This document shows positions 1-7,646 of a DNA stretch of 64,000 nt, piece by piece (within the stretch, counting starts at the first letter, position 1; every line of letters begins with the position of its first letter). A program made the position numbers and the translations under genes. The stretch is taken from positions 186,001 to 250,000 of the forward strand of contig CADCHE010000001.1 in the NCBI GenBank assembly GCA_902801205.1. Reading direction: 5' to 3'. The stretch is from an uncultured Bacteroidia bacterium. GTDB lineage: Bacteria; Bacteroidota; Bacteroidia; Bacteroidales; UBA932. The notes under the pieces were generated by a model that was not told the DNA's origin, did not search any database, and saw only the letters and a program-made list of their open reading frames with translations.

Positions 1-737
1 GCCATGCCGGCCACGGCCGAGCTTTCCATTTCGAAATTGGTAATGCGGTAGTCTCCGAAGCGGAACGACTCGAATGTATCGAGCATGTCGGGCATCGCCA
101 GGCCGAGTCGTACGACACGGCCCTGCGGCCCGTAGAAGCCGGGTGCAGAGATGGTCATTCCCTTGACGGTGCAGTCTTCGAAACGGTGGATGAGGTCTTC
201 GCCGGCGCGGACGAAATACGGGGAGGGCAGGTGCTCGTTCCAGTGCGTGTGTTCCTTGAACGCCTGTTCCATGTCCGCGTGGTTGATCTTTTCGCGGTCG
301 GCGTACCAGTTCATCAGGCCGTCGCATCCGATGGAGAAGTGCGAGAAGATGGGGGCGCCGAGCGGGATGTCGGGTTGGATCGCGCCCGTGGTGCCGATCC
401 GCAGGATGGTCAGGGTGCGGTGCTCCGCCCGGGGTTCGCGGGTCTCGAAGTCGATGTTGGCCAGGGCGTCCAGTTCCGTCATCACGATGTCGATGTTGTC
501 CGTTCCGATGCCGGTGGACAGGACGGTAAGCCGCTTTCCGTTGTATTTGCCCGTCGTCGAGACGAACTCGCGGGAGCTGTTGGTATATTCGATGTCCGTC
601 AGGTGTTCGGCAATCATCGCCACCCGTCCGGGGTCGCCGACGAGGATGACGCGGTCAGCGAGCTGTTCGGGCTTCATATGCAGGTGGAATGCCGATCCGT
701 CGCTGTTGATGATCAATTCAGAGGCTGCGATTTTCAT
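1..737 (-). CDS. Nucleoside phosphorylase (uridine phosphorylase-like), 3' end outside window
   Basis: The first 245 residues of a purine/uridine phosphorylase-superfamily protein are visible; the C-terminus lies beyond position 1. The family cleaves nucleosides with phosphate into base and ribose-1-phosphate in the cytoplasm. Visible family features are VGDPGR (residues 33-38), which binds phosphate, STGIGTDNIDIV, LRIGTTGAIQ and, near the truncated end, FEMESSAVAGMA, which holds the ribose/base-contacting Met-Glu residues. The ATG at 737 follows a TATATTTG promoter element on the same strand. The neighbour DUF4293 gene is divergent. Substrate preference (uridine versus purine) cannot be decided here; the layout resembles Udp-type COG2820 proteins of Bacteroidota. 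Confidence 0.85.
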   Translation of the reverse strand, partial: MKIAASELIINSDGSAFHLHMKPEQLADRVILVGDPGRVAMIAEHLTDIEYTNSSREFVSTTGKYNGKRLTVLSTGIGTDNIDIVMTELDALANIDFETREPRAEHRTLTILRIGTTGAIQPDIPLGAPIFSHFSIGCDGLMNWYADREKINHADMEQAFKEHTHWNEHLPSPYFVRAGEDLIHRFEDCTVKGMTISAPGFYGPQGRVVRLGLAMPDMLDTFESFRFGDYRITNFEMESSAVAGM

Positions 738-763
738 GTTGTCTGTTTTTGTGGTTATCCGGT

Positions 764-771
764 CAAATATA
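764..771 (-). promoter_or_regulatory. Bacteroidota -7 element for the nucleoside phosphorylase
   Basis: TATATTTG on the minus strand matches TAnnTTTG and lies 26 nt before the ATG at 737. It is back-to-back with the promoter of the divergent DUF4293 gene. Confidence 0.6.
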
Positions 772-792
772 TGAAATTTCGCTGGAAAAAAC

Positions 793-800
793 TATTTTTG
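793..800 (+). promoter_or_regulatory. -7 element of the DUF4293 gene (leaderless spacing)
   Basis: TATTTTTG matches TAnnTTTG and is followed by only 4 nt before the ATG at 805, so the transcript probably starts at or next to the start codon. Confidence 0.6.
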
Positions 801-804
801 CGGT

Positions 805-1245
805 ATGTGGCAAAGAATTCAGACATTGTATCTCGCGCTGGCCGCCGGTCTGACGGCCGCCCTGTTCTTCAGCGTCAAAGCCTTCATGCTCGGCCCTGGC
901 GGCGTCCGGGCCCAGGAGTGGACGTATGTCCAGTTCTATCCGTACCTGGTCCTCCTGATCGTCGTAACGCTCCTGCACCTGCTGGCGCTGGGTTCCTATA
1001 AATTCCGGGTTTTCCAGATGCGGACGGCCGTGCTGGCCGCCCTGCTGCTGCTCGCTCTCCAGGCGTGGATTGCGGTCGACTATTTCATGGCGGAGGATGC
1101 GCTGGTCTTCCGTTACACCGCCGTCTTCCCGCTGGTGGCGTTCATCCTGGACGTCCTTGCAGCACGCGCGATCTTCCGGGACCAGCTGCTAGTGGAGAGC
1201 GCGTCCCGGCTCCGTTCGATGAAGAAAAACGGGAAACTCCGCTAG
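805..1245 (+). CDS. DUF4293 family integral membrane protein
   Basis: This 146-residue protein has four hydrophobic segments (about residues 7-26, 47-67, 73-93 and 103-122) and a basic C-terminal tail, the arrangement of the Bacteroidota-restricted DUF4293 family. It should sit in the inner membrane. The N-terminus MWQRIQTLYL is typical of the family and supports the ATG at 805. A -7 promoter element lies 4 nt upstream, so the mRNA is probably leaderless. Its stop overlaps the stop of convergent menG by 4 nt. No function is established for the family and none can be inferred here. Confidence 0.8.
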   Translation: MWQRIQTLYLALAAGLTAALFFSVKAFMLGPGGVRAQEWTYVQFYPYLVLLIVVTLLHLLALGSYKFRVFQMRTAVLAALLLLALQAWIAVDYFMAEDALVFRYTAVFPLVAFILDVLAARAIFRDQLLVESASRLRSMKKNGKLR

Positions 1246-1949
1246 TCTTCCCTGCAAGCCGTATAGAGGCGGCAGATCCCCAGGCTGAGTGCGCGGTGGC
1301 GCACCCGGCTGAATCCGCATGCCGCCAGTTCGGGGAGGAACGCCTCGGGCAGGGGAAAGTGTTCCACGGAAGACGCCAGGTAACGGTAGGCGGAGATGTC
1401 ACCGGAAATCCGCTTCCCGGCCAGCGGCATGAGGTGTTCCAGGTAGAGGCGGTAGCCCGCCCGGACGAGCGGGTTGCGGGGTACGGACAGCTCCAGGATG
1501 ACGAGCGATCCCCCCGGACGGAGCACGCGGCGCATCTCTTTCAGGCAGACGGCCCGGTCCTCGAAATTCCGGACACCGAAAGCGACGGTGACGGCGTCGA
1601 AGGACGCGTCGCCGAAAGGCAGGGCGGCGCAGTCGCCGCACTTCGCATCGATGCGGTCCGCCACCCCGGCTTTCCCGGCCTTGGGCGGAAGCAGGGCAAG
1701 CATCCCTTCCGAAAGGTCGATGCCCGTCACGTGGCTGCCGGGGACGGCTGCCCGGGCGAGGGCGATGGTGAAGTCCCCCGTGCCGCAGGCGACGTCCAGG
1801 ATCCTGCAGGGCCGCTGCGGGTCCACGGCGAAGCGGATGGCCTTGCGCCGCCACCCCCGGTCGATCCCGAGGGACATCGTGTGATTGAAGTGATCGTATC
1901 CGCCGGCGATGCCGTCGAACATCTTCCGTATGTTTTCTTTTCTGGGCAT
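1242..1949 (-). CDS. menG: Demethylmenaquinone methyltransferase
   Basis: This 235-residue class I SAM methyltransferase is of the UbiE/MenG type. It methylates demethylmenaquinol in the last step of menaquinone synthesis, the respiratory quinone of this phylum. SAM-binding motif I is DVACGTGDF at residues 52-60, and the family signature FGVRNFE is at 124-130. The N-terminal IRKMFDGIAGGYDHFN stretch is diagnostic of UbiE/MenG. Length is normal. It ends convergently with the DUF4293 gene and lies just after yidD on the same strand, so it may be the last gene of the yciH-DUF4271-hemD-rnpA-yidD cluster. Confidence 0.93.
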   Translation of the reverse strand: MPRKENIRKMFDGIAGGYDHFNHTMSLGIDRGWRRKAIRFAVDPQRPCRILDVACGTGDFTIALARAAVPGSHVTGIDLSEGMLALLPPKAGKAGVADRIDAKCGDCAALPFGDASFDAVTVAFGVRNFEDRAVCLKEMRRVLRPGGSLVILELSVPRNPLVRAGYRLYLEHLMPLAGKRISGDISAYRYLASSVEHFPLPEAFLPELAACGFSRVRHRALSLGICRLYTACRED

Positions 1950-1954
1950 ACTGT

Positions 1955-2215
1955 TCAGGGAACCGGATCATAGCCGCTTCCGCCCCATGGATGGCAGCGC
2001 AGCAGGCGGCGCACCGTCAGCCAGAGTCCCTTGACCGGACCCCATTTCCGGAACGCCTCCAGCGCGTAGGTCGAGCAGGAGGGTGTAAACCGGCAGGTGT
2101 CCGGGAGATAGGGCCCGATGCACTTGCGGTAGATCCAGATCAGGGCGAGGAAGGGGGCGGAAAGGATGTTCCGCAGGCGCCGGGCCGCCGGGGAAATCTC
2201 AGCGGTGGGCTTCAT
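1955..2215 (-). CDS. yidD: Membrane protein insertion efficiency factor YidD
   Basis: This 86-residue protein carries the YidD core: a short membrane-associated helix (SAPFLALIWIYRKCIG), the CRFTPSCSTYALEAF motif with conserved Cys, and the C-terminal RCHPWGGSGYDPVP. It assists YidC-dependent membrane insertion at the inner face of the membrane. The ATG at 2215 gives the normal family length; an in-frame upstream ATG would add residues read from inside rnpA in another frame. The start lies 17 nt inside the 3' end of rnpA, so the two are translationally coupled, the usual rnpA-yidD pairing. Confidence 0.93.
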   Translation of the reverse strand: MKPTAEISPAARRLRNILSAPFLALIWIYRKCIGPYLPDTCRFTPSCSTYALEAFRKWGPVKGLWLTVRRLLRCHPWGGSGYDPVP

Positions 2216-2576
2216 TTCCGATCCGTTTGAGAATGGTTTCGACCTGGGCGCGGACTTCCTCGAAGGGAAGGTCCTCCCGGGTATTGTACAGGAAGAGGAT
2301 GTCGGCGCCGACACCTTCCAGCAGGGCTTTCTGCGTCCGGTAGGCTTCGCGCATCCGGCGTTTGTAGAGGTTCCTCCGGACGGCCCGCTTGAAAAGCCGC
2401 TTGGGGACGGAGACCATGATCCGGCTGCGGCCGGGGACAGGGTCTTCCTCCTCCTGCGTCCGGATCCGGCAACAGTATTTCAGATGGGTCGTGAACCCCC
2501 ACCGGCCGCCGGTCATCAGCGCCGAGACCGCCTGTTTCCCTTTGAGGCGTTCGGATTGCGGCAGGGTGAAGGGCAT
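2199..2576 (-). CDS. rnpA: Ribonuclease P protein component
   Basis: This 125-residue basic protein is the protein subunit of RNase P, which with the M1 RNA removes 5' leaders from tRNA precursors. The RNR signature is seen as RAVRRNLYKRRMREAYR, followed by the family's C-terminal helix. Its start codon overlaps the stop of hemD (TAATG) and its 3' end overlaps yidD, so hemD-rnpA-yidD are tightly coupled. Here rnpA is not next to rpmH/dnaA but in the hemD cluster, an order often seen in Bacteroidota. Confidence 0.95.
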   Translation of the reverse strand: MPFTLPQSERLKGKQAVSALMTGGRWGFTTHLKYCCRIRTQEEEDPVPGRSRIMVSVPKRLFKRAVRRNLYKRRMREAYRTQKALLEGVGADILFLYNTREDLPFEEVRAQVETILKRIGNEAHR

Positions 2577-3319
2577 TACCGGTTTTCGGAGAGATACAGC
2601 TCGATGGCCTTGGCGACGGAGGGTGCCTCCGGCGTCGGCCCCTGGACGGCGATCGTCAGGGAGGCCTTCTCCATCGCGCCCACGATGGACTTGCCGTAGG
2701 TCACGAAACGGATGTCGCCCTGGACGAAGTCCGGGAAGTTTTCCTGCAGGGACTTGACGTCCGCAGGGTTGTAGAACACGATCATGTCGTAGTCGTGCAG
2801 GTTGAGGTCGTGCAGGTCCTGGGGAACGGATTTCACGAGCACCGCCGTCTGGTACTGCAGGTTCTGCGCATCCATCAGGCGCGTCAGCGGGCTGCTGCTG
2901 TTCGAGTCGGACTGGGTGACCAGGAATTTCTCCCCCTTGTGTTTCGTACCGATCTGGTTCAGAACGGACTGCGGGGTGCCGTCACCGAAGAAAATCTTCC
3001 TTTTCCGGTAGACGATGTGCTTCTGGAGATACATCGCCACGGCCTCCGTCGTACAGAAATACTTCATCGTTTCGGGGACTTTCACCCGGAGTTCCTCGCA
3101 CAGCTTGAAATAGGCGTCGATGGCATGACGCGAAGAAAAGATGACCCCCGTGTGGTCCTGCATGTTGATTTTCTGTGTACGGAACTCCTTGGATGTCAGA
3201 GGTTCCACTAAAAAGAAATTCCGAAAATCGAACGTGACGCCGAACTTTTCGGACAACGCATTGTAGGGAGCCTCATTGAGCGGCTTGCGTTGTGAAACGA
3301 GTATTTTCCGTATTGCCAT
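2576..3319 (-). CDS. hemD: Uroporphyrinogen-III synthase family protein
   Basis: This 247-residue protein resembles the divergent HemD of Bacteroidota. HemD cyclises hydroxymethylbilane to uroporphyrinogen III in tetrapyrrole synthesis. The two-lobed pattern is visible: an N-terminal lobe with IFSSRHAIDAYFKL (the usual TS.NAV equivalent), a middle segment CTTEAVAMYL, and a second lobe with DMIVFYNPADVKSL and RFVTYGKSIVGAMEKASL. The ATG at 3319 is chosen because MAIRKILVSQRKP is the common N-terminus; the open frame continues upstream without similarity. DUF4271 lies upstream and rnpA overlaps the stop. Catalysis is not provable from sequence because this family is poorly conserved. Confidence 0.8.
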   Translation of the reverse strand: MAIRKILVSQRKPLNEAPYNALSEKFGVTFDFRNFFLVEPLTSKEFRTQKINMQDHTGVIFSSRHAIDAYFKLCEELRVKVPETMKYFCTTEAVAMYLQKHIVYRKRKIFFGDGTPQSVLNQIGTKHKGEKFLVTQSDSNSSSPLTRLMDAQNLQYQTAVLVKSVPQDLHDLNLHDYDMIVFYNPADVKSLQENFPDFVQGDIRFVTYGKSIVGAMEKASLTIAVQGPTPEAPSVAKAIELYLSENR

Positions 3320-3348
3320 AGCTTTCGTTTTGAGGTGCGCCCTGACGC

Positions 3349-3987
3349 CTACAGCAGCACGGCCGTGGCGACCAGTACGCCGGTCGGGATCAATTCCAGC
3401 CCGCAAAGATACAAAAAAGTGGTGAAAGGTCCACAGGCTGAGGCGAAAATCTGTCCGCGGCGCAGGACGATCAGCAGATAGAAAAGCAGGGCGGTCAGCC
3501 GCAGGACGAGGGTGACATGCCGCTCCGGTCCGTTTCCCAGGGACAGGAGCGCGCCCAGCACGGCCAGGAGGACGAACAGGAGGATCGCATAGTTGTAGAA
3601 GGAACGGTTCGCGGCCGTGAAGACGCGGTTCCGGTAGTTGCCCAGCTCGAACTGCCAGTTGAGGAAGGTGCGCAGCAGCAGGTAGGCGGCGAGGGCGCCC
3701 GCGACGGCGGGGAAACGCCACAGCGTCGGCAGCTCGTCCACGAAATCCGGCCGGTAGAGGGAGAACCGGAAGACAACCATGCACATCGGGACGAACAGCA
3801 GGAGGGCGACCAGGTTGCGGCTCCGGCTGAGCTGGAGGCTGTCCTCAATCTCGATGTTCGCCTTCCAGCGCCCCAGGCAGCGCAGCAGGTGCGGGAGAAT
3901 CTGCAATCCGCTCCGCAAGCTCAGCATGAGCAGGAGGGTGAAGAGCACGGCGGCTCCGGAAAAGATGGGATTGTCCAGTTCGGTCAT
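3349..3987 (-). CDS. DUF4271 family membrane protein
   Basis: This 212-residue protein is very hydrophobic, with about six predicted transmembrane segments (for example VLFTLLLMLSLRSGL, LVALLLFVPMCMVVF, YAILLFVLLAVLGALLSL, ALLFYLLIVL and FLYLCGLELIPTGVLVATAVLL). It matches the DUF4271 family that precedes hemD in many Bacteroidota. It lies directly after the SUI1 gene and 29 nt before hemD. The stable pairing with hemD suggests a link to heme or envelope biology, but no function is known and that link is only inference. Confidence 0.75.
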   Translation of the reverse strand: MTELDNPIFSGAAVLFTLLLMLSLRSGLQILPHLLRCLGRWKANIEIEDSLQLSRSRNLVALLLFVPMCMVVFRFSLYRPDFVDELPTLWRFPAVAGALAAYLLLRTFLNWQFELGNYRNRVFTAANRSFYNYAILLFVLLAVLGALLSLGNGPERHVTLVLRLTALLFYLLIVLRRGQIFASACGPFTTFLYLCGLELIPTGVLVATAVLL

Positions 3988-3988
3988 G

Positions 3989-4336
3989 TCAGTTGCCCCT
4001 TTTCGCCTTGTATCCCATTTCCTGGAGCAGGGCGGTCACTTTGTCGCGGAAATCCCCCTGGACGGTGATCTGCCCGTCCTTGGCGGTCCCGCCCACGCCG
4101 CAGCGGGTCTTGAGGATCCGCCCGAGGGCGGCGAGGTCTTCCTGCTTTCCGACGAATCCGGAAACGAGGGTCACCTGTTTGCCGGCGCGCTGGCGGCGGT
4201 CGATCGTCACGACGAGCCGCTGTGCCGCGGGAGGCGGCGTGGCCTGCTCTTCCTCGGCGGGGATGTCGTAGCTGAAGGCGGGGTCGGTAGAATACACCAC
4301 GCCGAGCCGTTCTTTCCAGTTTCCTTCGGGTTTCAT
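3989..4336 (-). CDS. SUI1/YciH-type translation initiation factor homologue
   Basis: This 115-residue protein has a variable N-terminus of about 40 residues followed by a SUI1/eIF1 domain. The domain shows RLVVTIDRRQRAGKQVTLVSGF, then LKTRCGVGGTAKDGQITVQGD, which is the conserved GCGGT..dg.I..QGd core of bacterial YciH. Bacterial SUI1 proteins bind the 30S subunit and are thought to tune start selection. The ATG at 4336 is 14 nt after a TATCTTTG element. It heads the DUF4271-hemD-rnpA-yidD cluster and is divergent from the DUF2723 gene. Confidence 0.88.
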   Translation of the reverse strand: MKPEGNWKERLGVVYSTDPAFSYDIPAEEEQATPPPAAQRLVVTIDRRQRAGKQVTLVSGFVGKQEDLAALGRILKTRCGVGGTAKDGQITVQGDFRDKVTALLQEMGYKAKRGN

Positions 4337-4350
4337 CGCAACTATTTTTG

Positions 4351-4358
4351 CAAAGATA
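4351..4358 (-). promoter_or_regulatory. -7 element for the SUI1-DUF4271-hemD-rnpA-yidD cluster
   Basis: TATCTTTG on the minus strand lies 14 nt before the ATG at 4336. It is only 13 nt from the oppositely directed element at 4372-4379, making a compact divergent promoter. Confidence 0.6.
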
Positions 4359-4371
4359 GCGATTTCTGTTG

Positions 4372-4379
4372 TATATTTG
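4372..4379 (+). promoter_or_regulatory. -7 element of the DUF2723 glycosyltransferase gene
   Basis: TATATTTG matches TAnnTTTG and lies 18 nt before the ATG at 4398. Confidence 0.6.
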
Positions 4380-4397
4380 TCTGATTTTACCGATCAC

Positions 4398-7300
4398 ATG
4401 GACAAGACTGCTTTCAAGAAATGGAACCTGTGGGTTGCGCTGGCCGTGGGGCTCGTCTCCGCCGTCACGTACCTGTTGACAATAGAGCCGACCGCCCCTT
4501 ACTGGGACTGCGGCGAATTTACGGCTTCTTCCTATAAGCTGGAGGTGGGTCACCCGCCGGGAAACCCTGTTTACCAGCTCTTTACGAGAATCTTCACGAT
4601 GTTCACCGGCCCCGCCCGTGCGGCGGTGATGGCGAATGCGTTCAGCGGCATCTGCTCGGCGCTCACCATCTTCTTCCTGTACCTGACGATCGTCTTCTTC
4701 GCACGCCGGCTGGTGAAACCCCGCGACGGCACGGACGGATACTCCCGCGGGCAGGCTGTCGCCATCCTCGGCAGCGGCGCCGTCGGCGCCTTGGCCTACT
4801 GTTTCTCGGATACTTTCTGGTTCTCCGCCGTCGAGAGCGAGGTGTACGCGATGTCCTCCCTCTTCACCGCACTGGTAGTCTGGGCGATGACCAAGTGGTA
4901 CGAAGAGGAGGACCGCCGCTACGCCAACCGCTGGATCGTCCTCATCTCCTTCCTGATGGGGCTGAGCATCGGCGTGCACCTGCTCAACCTGCTCGCCATC
5001 CCCGCCCTGGTGTTCCTGTACTACTACAAGGAGCGCGAAAACGGGAAATACACCTTCAAGGAGGTCCTGGGCATCCTGGTGCTCTCCTTCGTGCTGCTGG
5101 GCCTGATCGTCTTCCTCGTCGTTCCCTACCTGCCGAAACTGGCAGCCTACTTCGACCTGGTCTTCGTCAACGGGTTCGGACTGCCGTACAACAGCGGCGC
5201 CGCCTTCTTCCTCGTCGTCCTGCTCGGCGCCTGCTTCTGGGGGCTTTTCCGGACGCTGCGGAAGGGCAAGGTCTTCTGGAATACGGCCCTGCTCTGCCTG
5301 ACTACGATCGTCATCGGCTTCTCGCTGTTCAGCATCGTCATCATCCGTTCCTGCGCGAAGACGCCGACGAACGAATACCAGCCCGACAACGCCTTCACCC
5401 TGGTGCGCTACCTGTCCCGTGAGCAGTACGGTTCTTCGCCCCTCATTTACGGGCAGTATTACAACGCCCCGTATACGTTCGAGGAGACGACTTTCTGGAC
5501 GCCCCTGGACGGCCGTTACAAGAAGGTTCCCGGAGCCGGAAAGGTGAAATACGACGCCGCGGGCAAGACGCTGTTCCCCCGGATGTGGAGTTCCGTCTCG
5601 CAGCACATCGATTTCTACGAAACCTACACCGACGGCGGTGGCAAGGTGATGCCCGGCACGAACGAGAAACGGCCGTCGTTCTTCTCCAACTTGTACTATT
5701 TCTTCGACTTCCAGCTTGGCTGGATGTACTGGCGGTACTTCATGTGGAATTTCGTCGGCCGGCAGAACGATATCCATTCTCCCTCCGGCGACATCTTCGC
5801 GGGCAACTGGGAAAGCGGCATCCGGCCGCTCGACGCCATCCGCCTGGGCGACCAGCGGAACGCGCCCCAGTGGCTGGCCGGCAACAAGGGGAAGAACCAC
5901 TATTTCTTTCTGCCGCTGCTCCTGGGTATCCTCGGCCTGGTCTTCCAGTTCGACCGTGACAAGCGCGGCAGCTGGCTGACCTTCCTGCTCTTCTTCATGA
6001 CGGGCATCGCGGTCGTGCTCTACCTGAACCAGCCGCCTTACCAGGTCCGCGAGCGCGACTATGCCTACGCGGGATCCTTCTACGCCTTCTCCATCTGGAT
6101 CGGACTGGGCGTCGCCGCGCTGTGGTCGTGGCTGACGGACCGGTTCGCGAAACGCTCCACGGCGGTCGCCGTGGCCATTACCGCAGCATGCCTGGGCGTG
6201 CCTGCGCTGATGGCGGAGGAGAACTGGGACGACCATGACCGGTCGCACCGCTACACCGCCGTGGAGACGGCGAAGAACTACCTGAATTCCGTCGGCCACA
6301 ACGGCATCCTGGTGACGCATGGCGACAACGATACCTTCCCGCTCTGGTACGCCCAGGAGGTGGAGGGTTTCCGGACGGATGTCCGCGTCTGCAACACCTC
6401 GCTGCTCGGTACCGACTGGTACATCGACCAGATGAAGTACGCCTGCAACGACTCGCCGCGCCTGCAGCTCAGCGTCGGGCAGGAACAGTACCTGTATGGC
6501 ACCAACGAACTCGTCCCCATCCAGGACACGCGTGACCAGGCGCTGCCGATCGCTGACGTGCTGGCGGTGTTCCGCCATCCGCAGGCCAAGCTGGTCTACG
6601 AAAAGAGCGGCCGCAAGGTGGACTACTGGGTCTCCCGCAAGATGATCATCCCGGTGAACAAGGAGAATGTCCTCAAGTACGGCATCCTCTCCGAGAAGTT
6701 CGCCGACATGATCCCCGAGTCCATCGTGCTCGAGATCCCCAAGGGGAAGAACTACCTGAGCAAGCCGGAACTCTTCCTGCTGGATTTCCTCTCCACGTAC
6801 CAGTGGGACCGTCCCATCAACGTCCTCAACCAGGGCGGCGACCTGAACATCGGCCTGAAAGACTATCTGTTCTATGACGGCTATTCCTACCGGTTCGTCC
6901 CGGTCAAGAACAAGGTCAAGTCCTTGGAACCCGGCCTGCTCGACCCGGACGAGCTGTACGACCTCATCAAGAACCGCTTCAGCTTCACGGCCACCGCGCG
7001 GGATGACTACTATGTCGACTACCAGAACCTCTATACCAACCTGGGCGTGATGTCGTTGCGGAACCTGTTCGTTTCCGCGGCGAACGCCTTCATCGACGCC
7101 GGTCAGAACAGCCGGGCGGTGGAGATGCTGGACCTCTGCCAGGAGGTCCTCAATCCGGTTCGGTACCCGTATGAGAATTCGGTGCTGGGCTGGAGCTCGA
7201 ACGCCCTGTTCCCCATCACGATGGTCACCGACTACCTGCTGCTTGGGGAACGTGACAAGGCGCACGCGCTGGCAGACACTTTCACCGACGAGGTGTTCCA

Positions 7301-7514
7301 GTCGATCCGGTTCTACCTCGATTTCTACCCGCGGACCCGCGACAACTTCGAAACCTGCTGCAACCTGGTCTATTACATGGCGAATGACATCCGCAAGGCC
7401 GGCGATCCGGAATACGCCGACGCGCTGGAGCAGCGGATCTCCTCCTACCTCAGCGAACTGTCCGGCTCTTCCCGCGAAGGGGAGGAACCGGACAGCGTCG
7501 TGGACAGCATGTAG
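4398..7514 (+). CDS. DUF2723 family GT-C glycosyltransferase, protein O-mannosyltransferase-like
   Basis: This protein of about 1038 residues starts with a DUF2723 domain: a first membrane segment (LWVALAVGLVSAVTYLLTI) followed by the periplasmic WDCGEF..S.YKLEVGHPPG motif, which corresponds to the acidic lipid-sugar transferase loop of GT-C enzymes. About ten further membrane segments extend to residue about 600, and a soluble region of about 400 residues with TPR-like helices near the end follows. The family is linked in Bacteroidota to protein O-glycosylation at the periplasmic face, using lipid-linked sugar (CAZy GT117, from memory). The ATG at 4398 lies 18 nt after a TATATTTG element; an in-frame TTG further upstream overlaps that promoter and is unlikely. 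It appears monocistronic. Confidence 0.82.
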   Translation: MDKTAFKKWNLWVALAVGLVSAVTYLLTIEPTAPYWDCGEFTASSYKLEVGHPPGNPVYQLFTRIFTMFTGPARAAVMANAFSGICSALTIFFLYLTIVFFARRLVKPRDGTDGYSRGQAVAILGSGAVGALAYCFSDTFWFSAVESEVYAMSSLFTALVVWAMTKWYEEEDRRYANRWIVLISFLMGLSIGVHLLNLLAIPALVFLYYYKERENGKYTFKEVLGILVLSFVLLGLIVFLVVPYLPKLAAYFDLVFVNGFGLPYNSGAAFFLVVLLGACFWGLFRTLRKGKVFWNTALLCLTTIVIGFSLFSIVIIRSCAKTPTNEYQPDNAFTLVRYLSREQYGSSPLIYGQYYNAPYTFEETTFWTPLDGRYKKVPGAGKVKYDAAGKTLFPRMWSSVSQHIDFYETYTDGGGKVMPGTNEKRPSFFSNLYYFFDFQLGWMYWRYFMWNFVGRQNDIHSPSGDIFAGNWESGIRPLDAIRLGDQRNAPQWLAGNKGKNHYFFLPLLLGILGLVFQFDRDKRGSWLTFLLFFMTGIAVVLYLNQPPYQVRERDYAYAGSFYAFSIWIGLGVAALWSWLTDRFAKRSTAVAVAITAACLGVPALMAEENWDDHDRSHRYTAVETAKNYLNSVGHNGILVTHGDNDTFPLWYAQEVEGFRTDVRVCNTSLLGTDWYIDQMKYACNDSPRLQLSVGQEQYLYGTNELVPIQDTRDQALPIADVLAVFRHPQAKLVYEKSGRKVDYWVSRKMIIPVNKENVLKYGILSEKFADMIPESIVLEIPKGKNYLSKPELFLLDFLSTYQWDRPINVLNQGGDLNIGLKDYLFYDGYSYRFVPVKNKVKSLEPGLLDPDELYDLIKNRFSFTATARDDYYVDYQNLYTNLGVMSLRNLFVSAANAFIDAGQNSRAVEMLDLCQEVLNPVRYPYENSVLGWSSNALFPITMVTDYLLLGERDKAHALADTFTDEVFQSIRFYLDFYPRTRDNFETCCNLVYYMANDIRKAGDPEYADALEQRISSYLSELSGSSREGEEPDSVVDSM

Positions 7515-7526
7515 CGCGGCTGCGTG

Positions 7527-7640
7527 TCAGTCGGCAAGGGCGGCCTGTATCTCGCCGACTTCGTCAAACTCTTCCGAGGTCCGCTGGTGCGAAGTGTAGT
7601 TGCCGGGTTCCTCGGAGTTCGGGAGAAGAATTTCAATCAT
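7527..7640 (-). CDS. Possible 37-residue acidic small protein
   Basis: A 37-codon frame starts with ATG at 7640, 6 nt after the stop of the methyltransferase gene on the same strand, and ends in TGA at 7527. The peptide begins MIEILLPNSEEPGNYTSHQR and is strongly acidic in its second half. About 70 percent of its codons end in G or C, like the surrounding genes, which argues mildly for real coding. There is no recognisable family, signal peptide or membrane segment. It may be a small co-translated protein or chance. Confidence 0.35.
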   Translation of the reverse strand: MIEILLPNSEEPGNYTSHQRTSEEFDEVGEIQAALAD

Positions 7641-7646
7641 TGGAAA

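Noticed and set aside
3984..7265. Minus-strand open frame of over 1000 codons opposite the DUF2723 gene
   Set aside because: Its composition (Val, Gln, Arg, Asp, His rich without domain motifs) is the antisense reading of GC-rich codons; the + strand protein has clear motifs.
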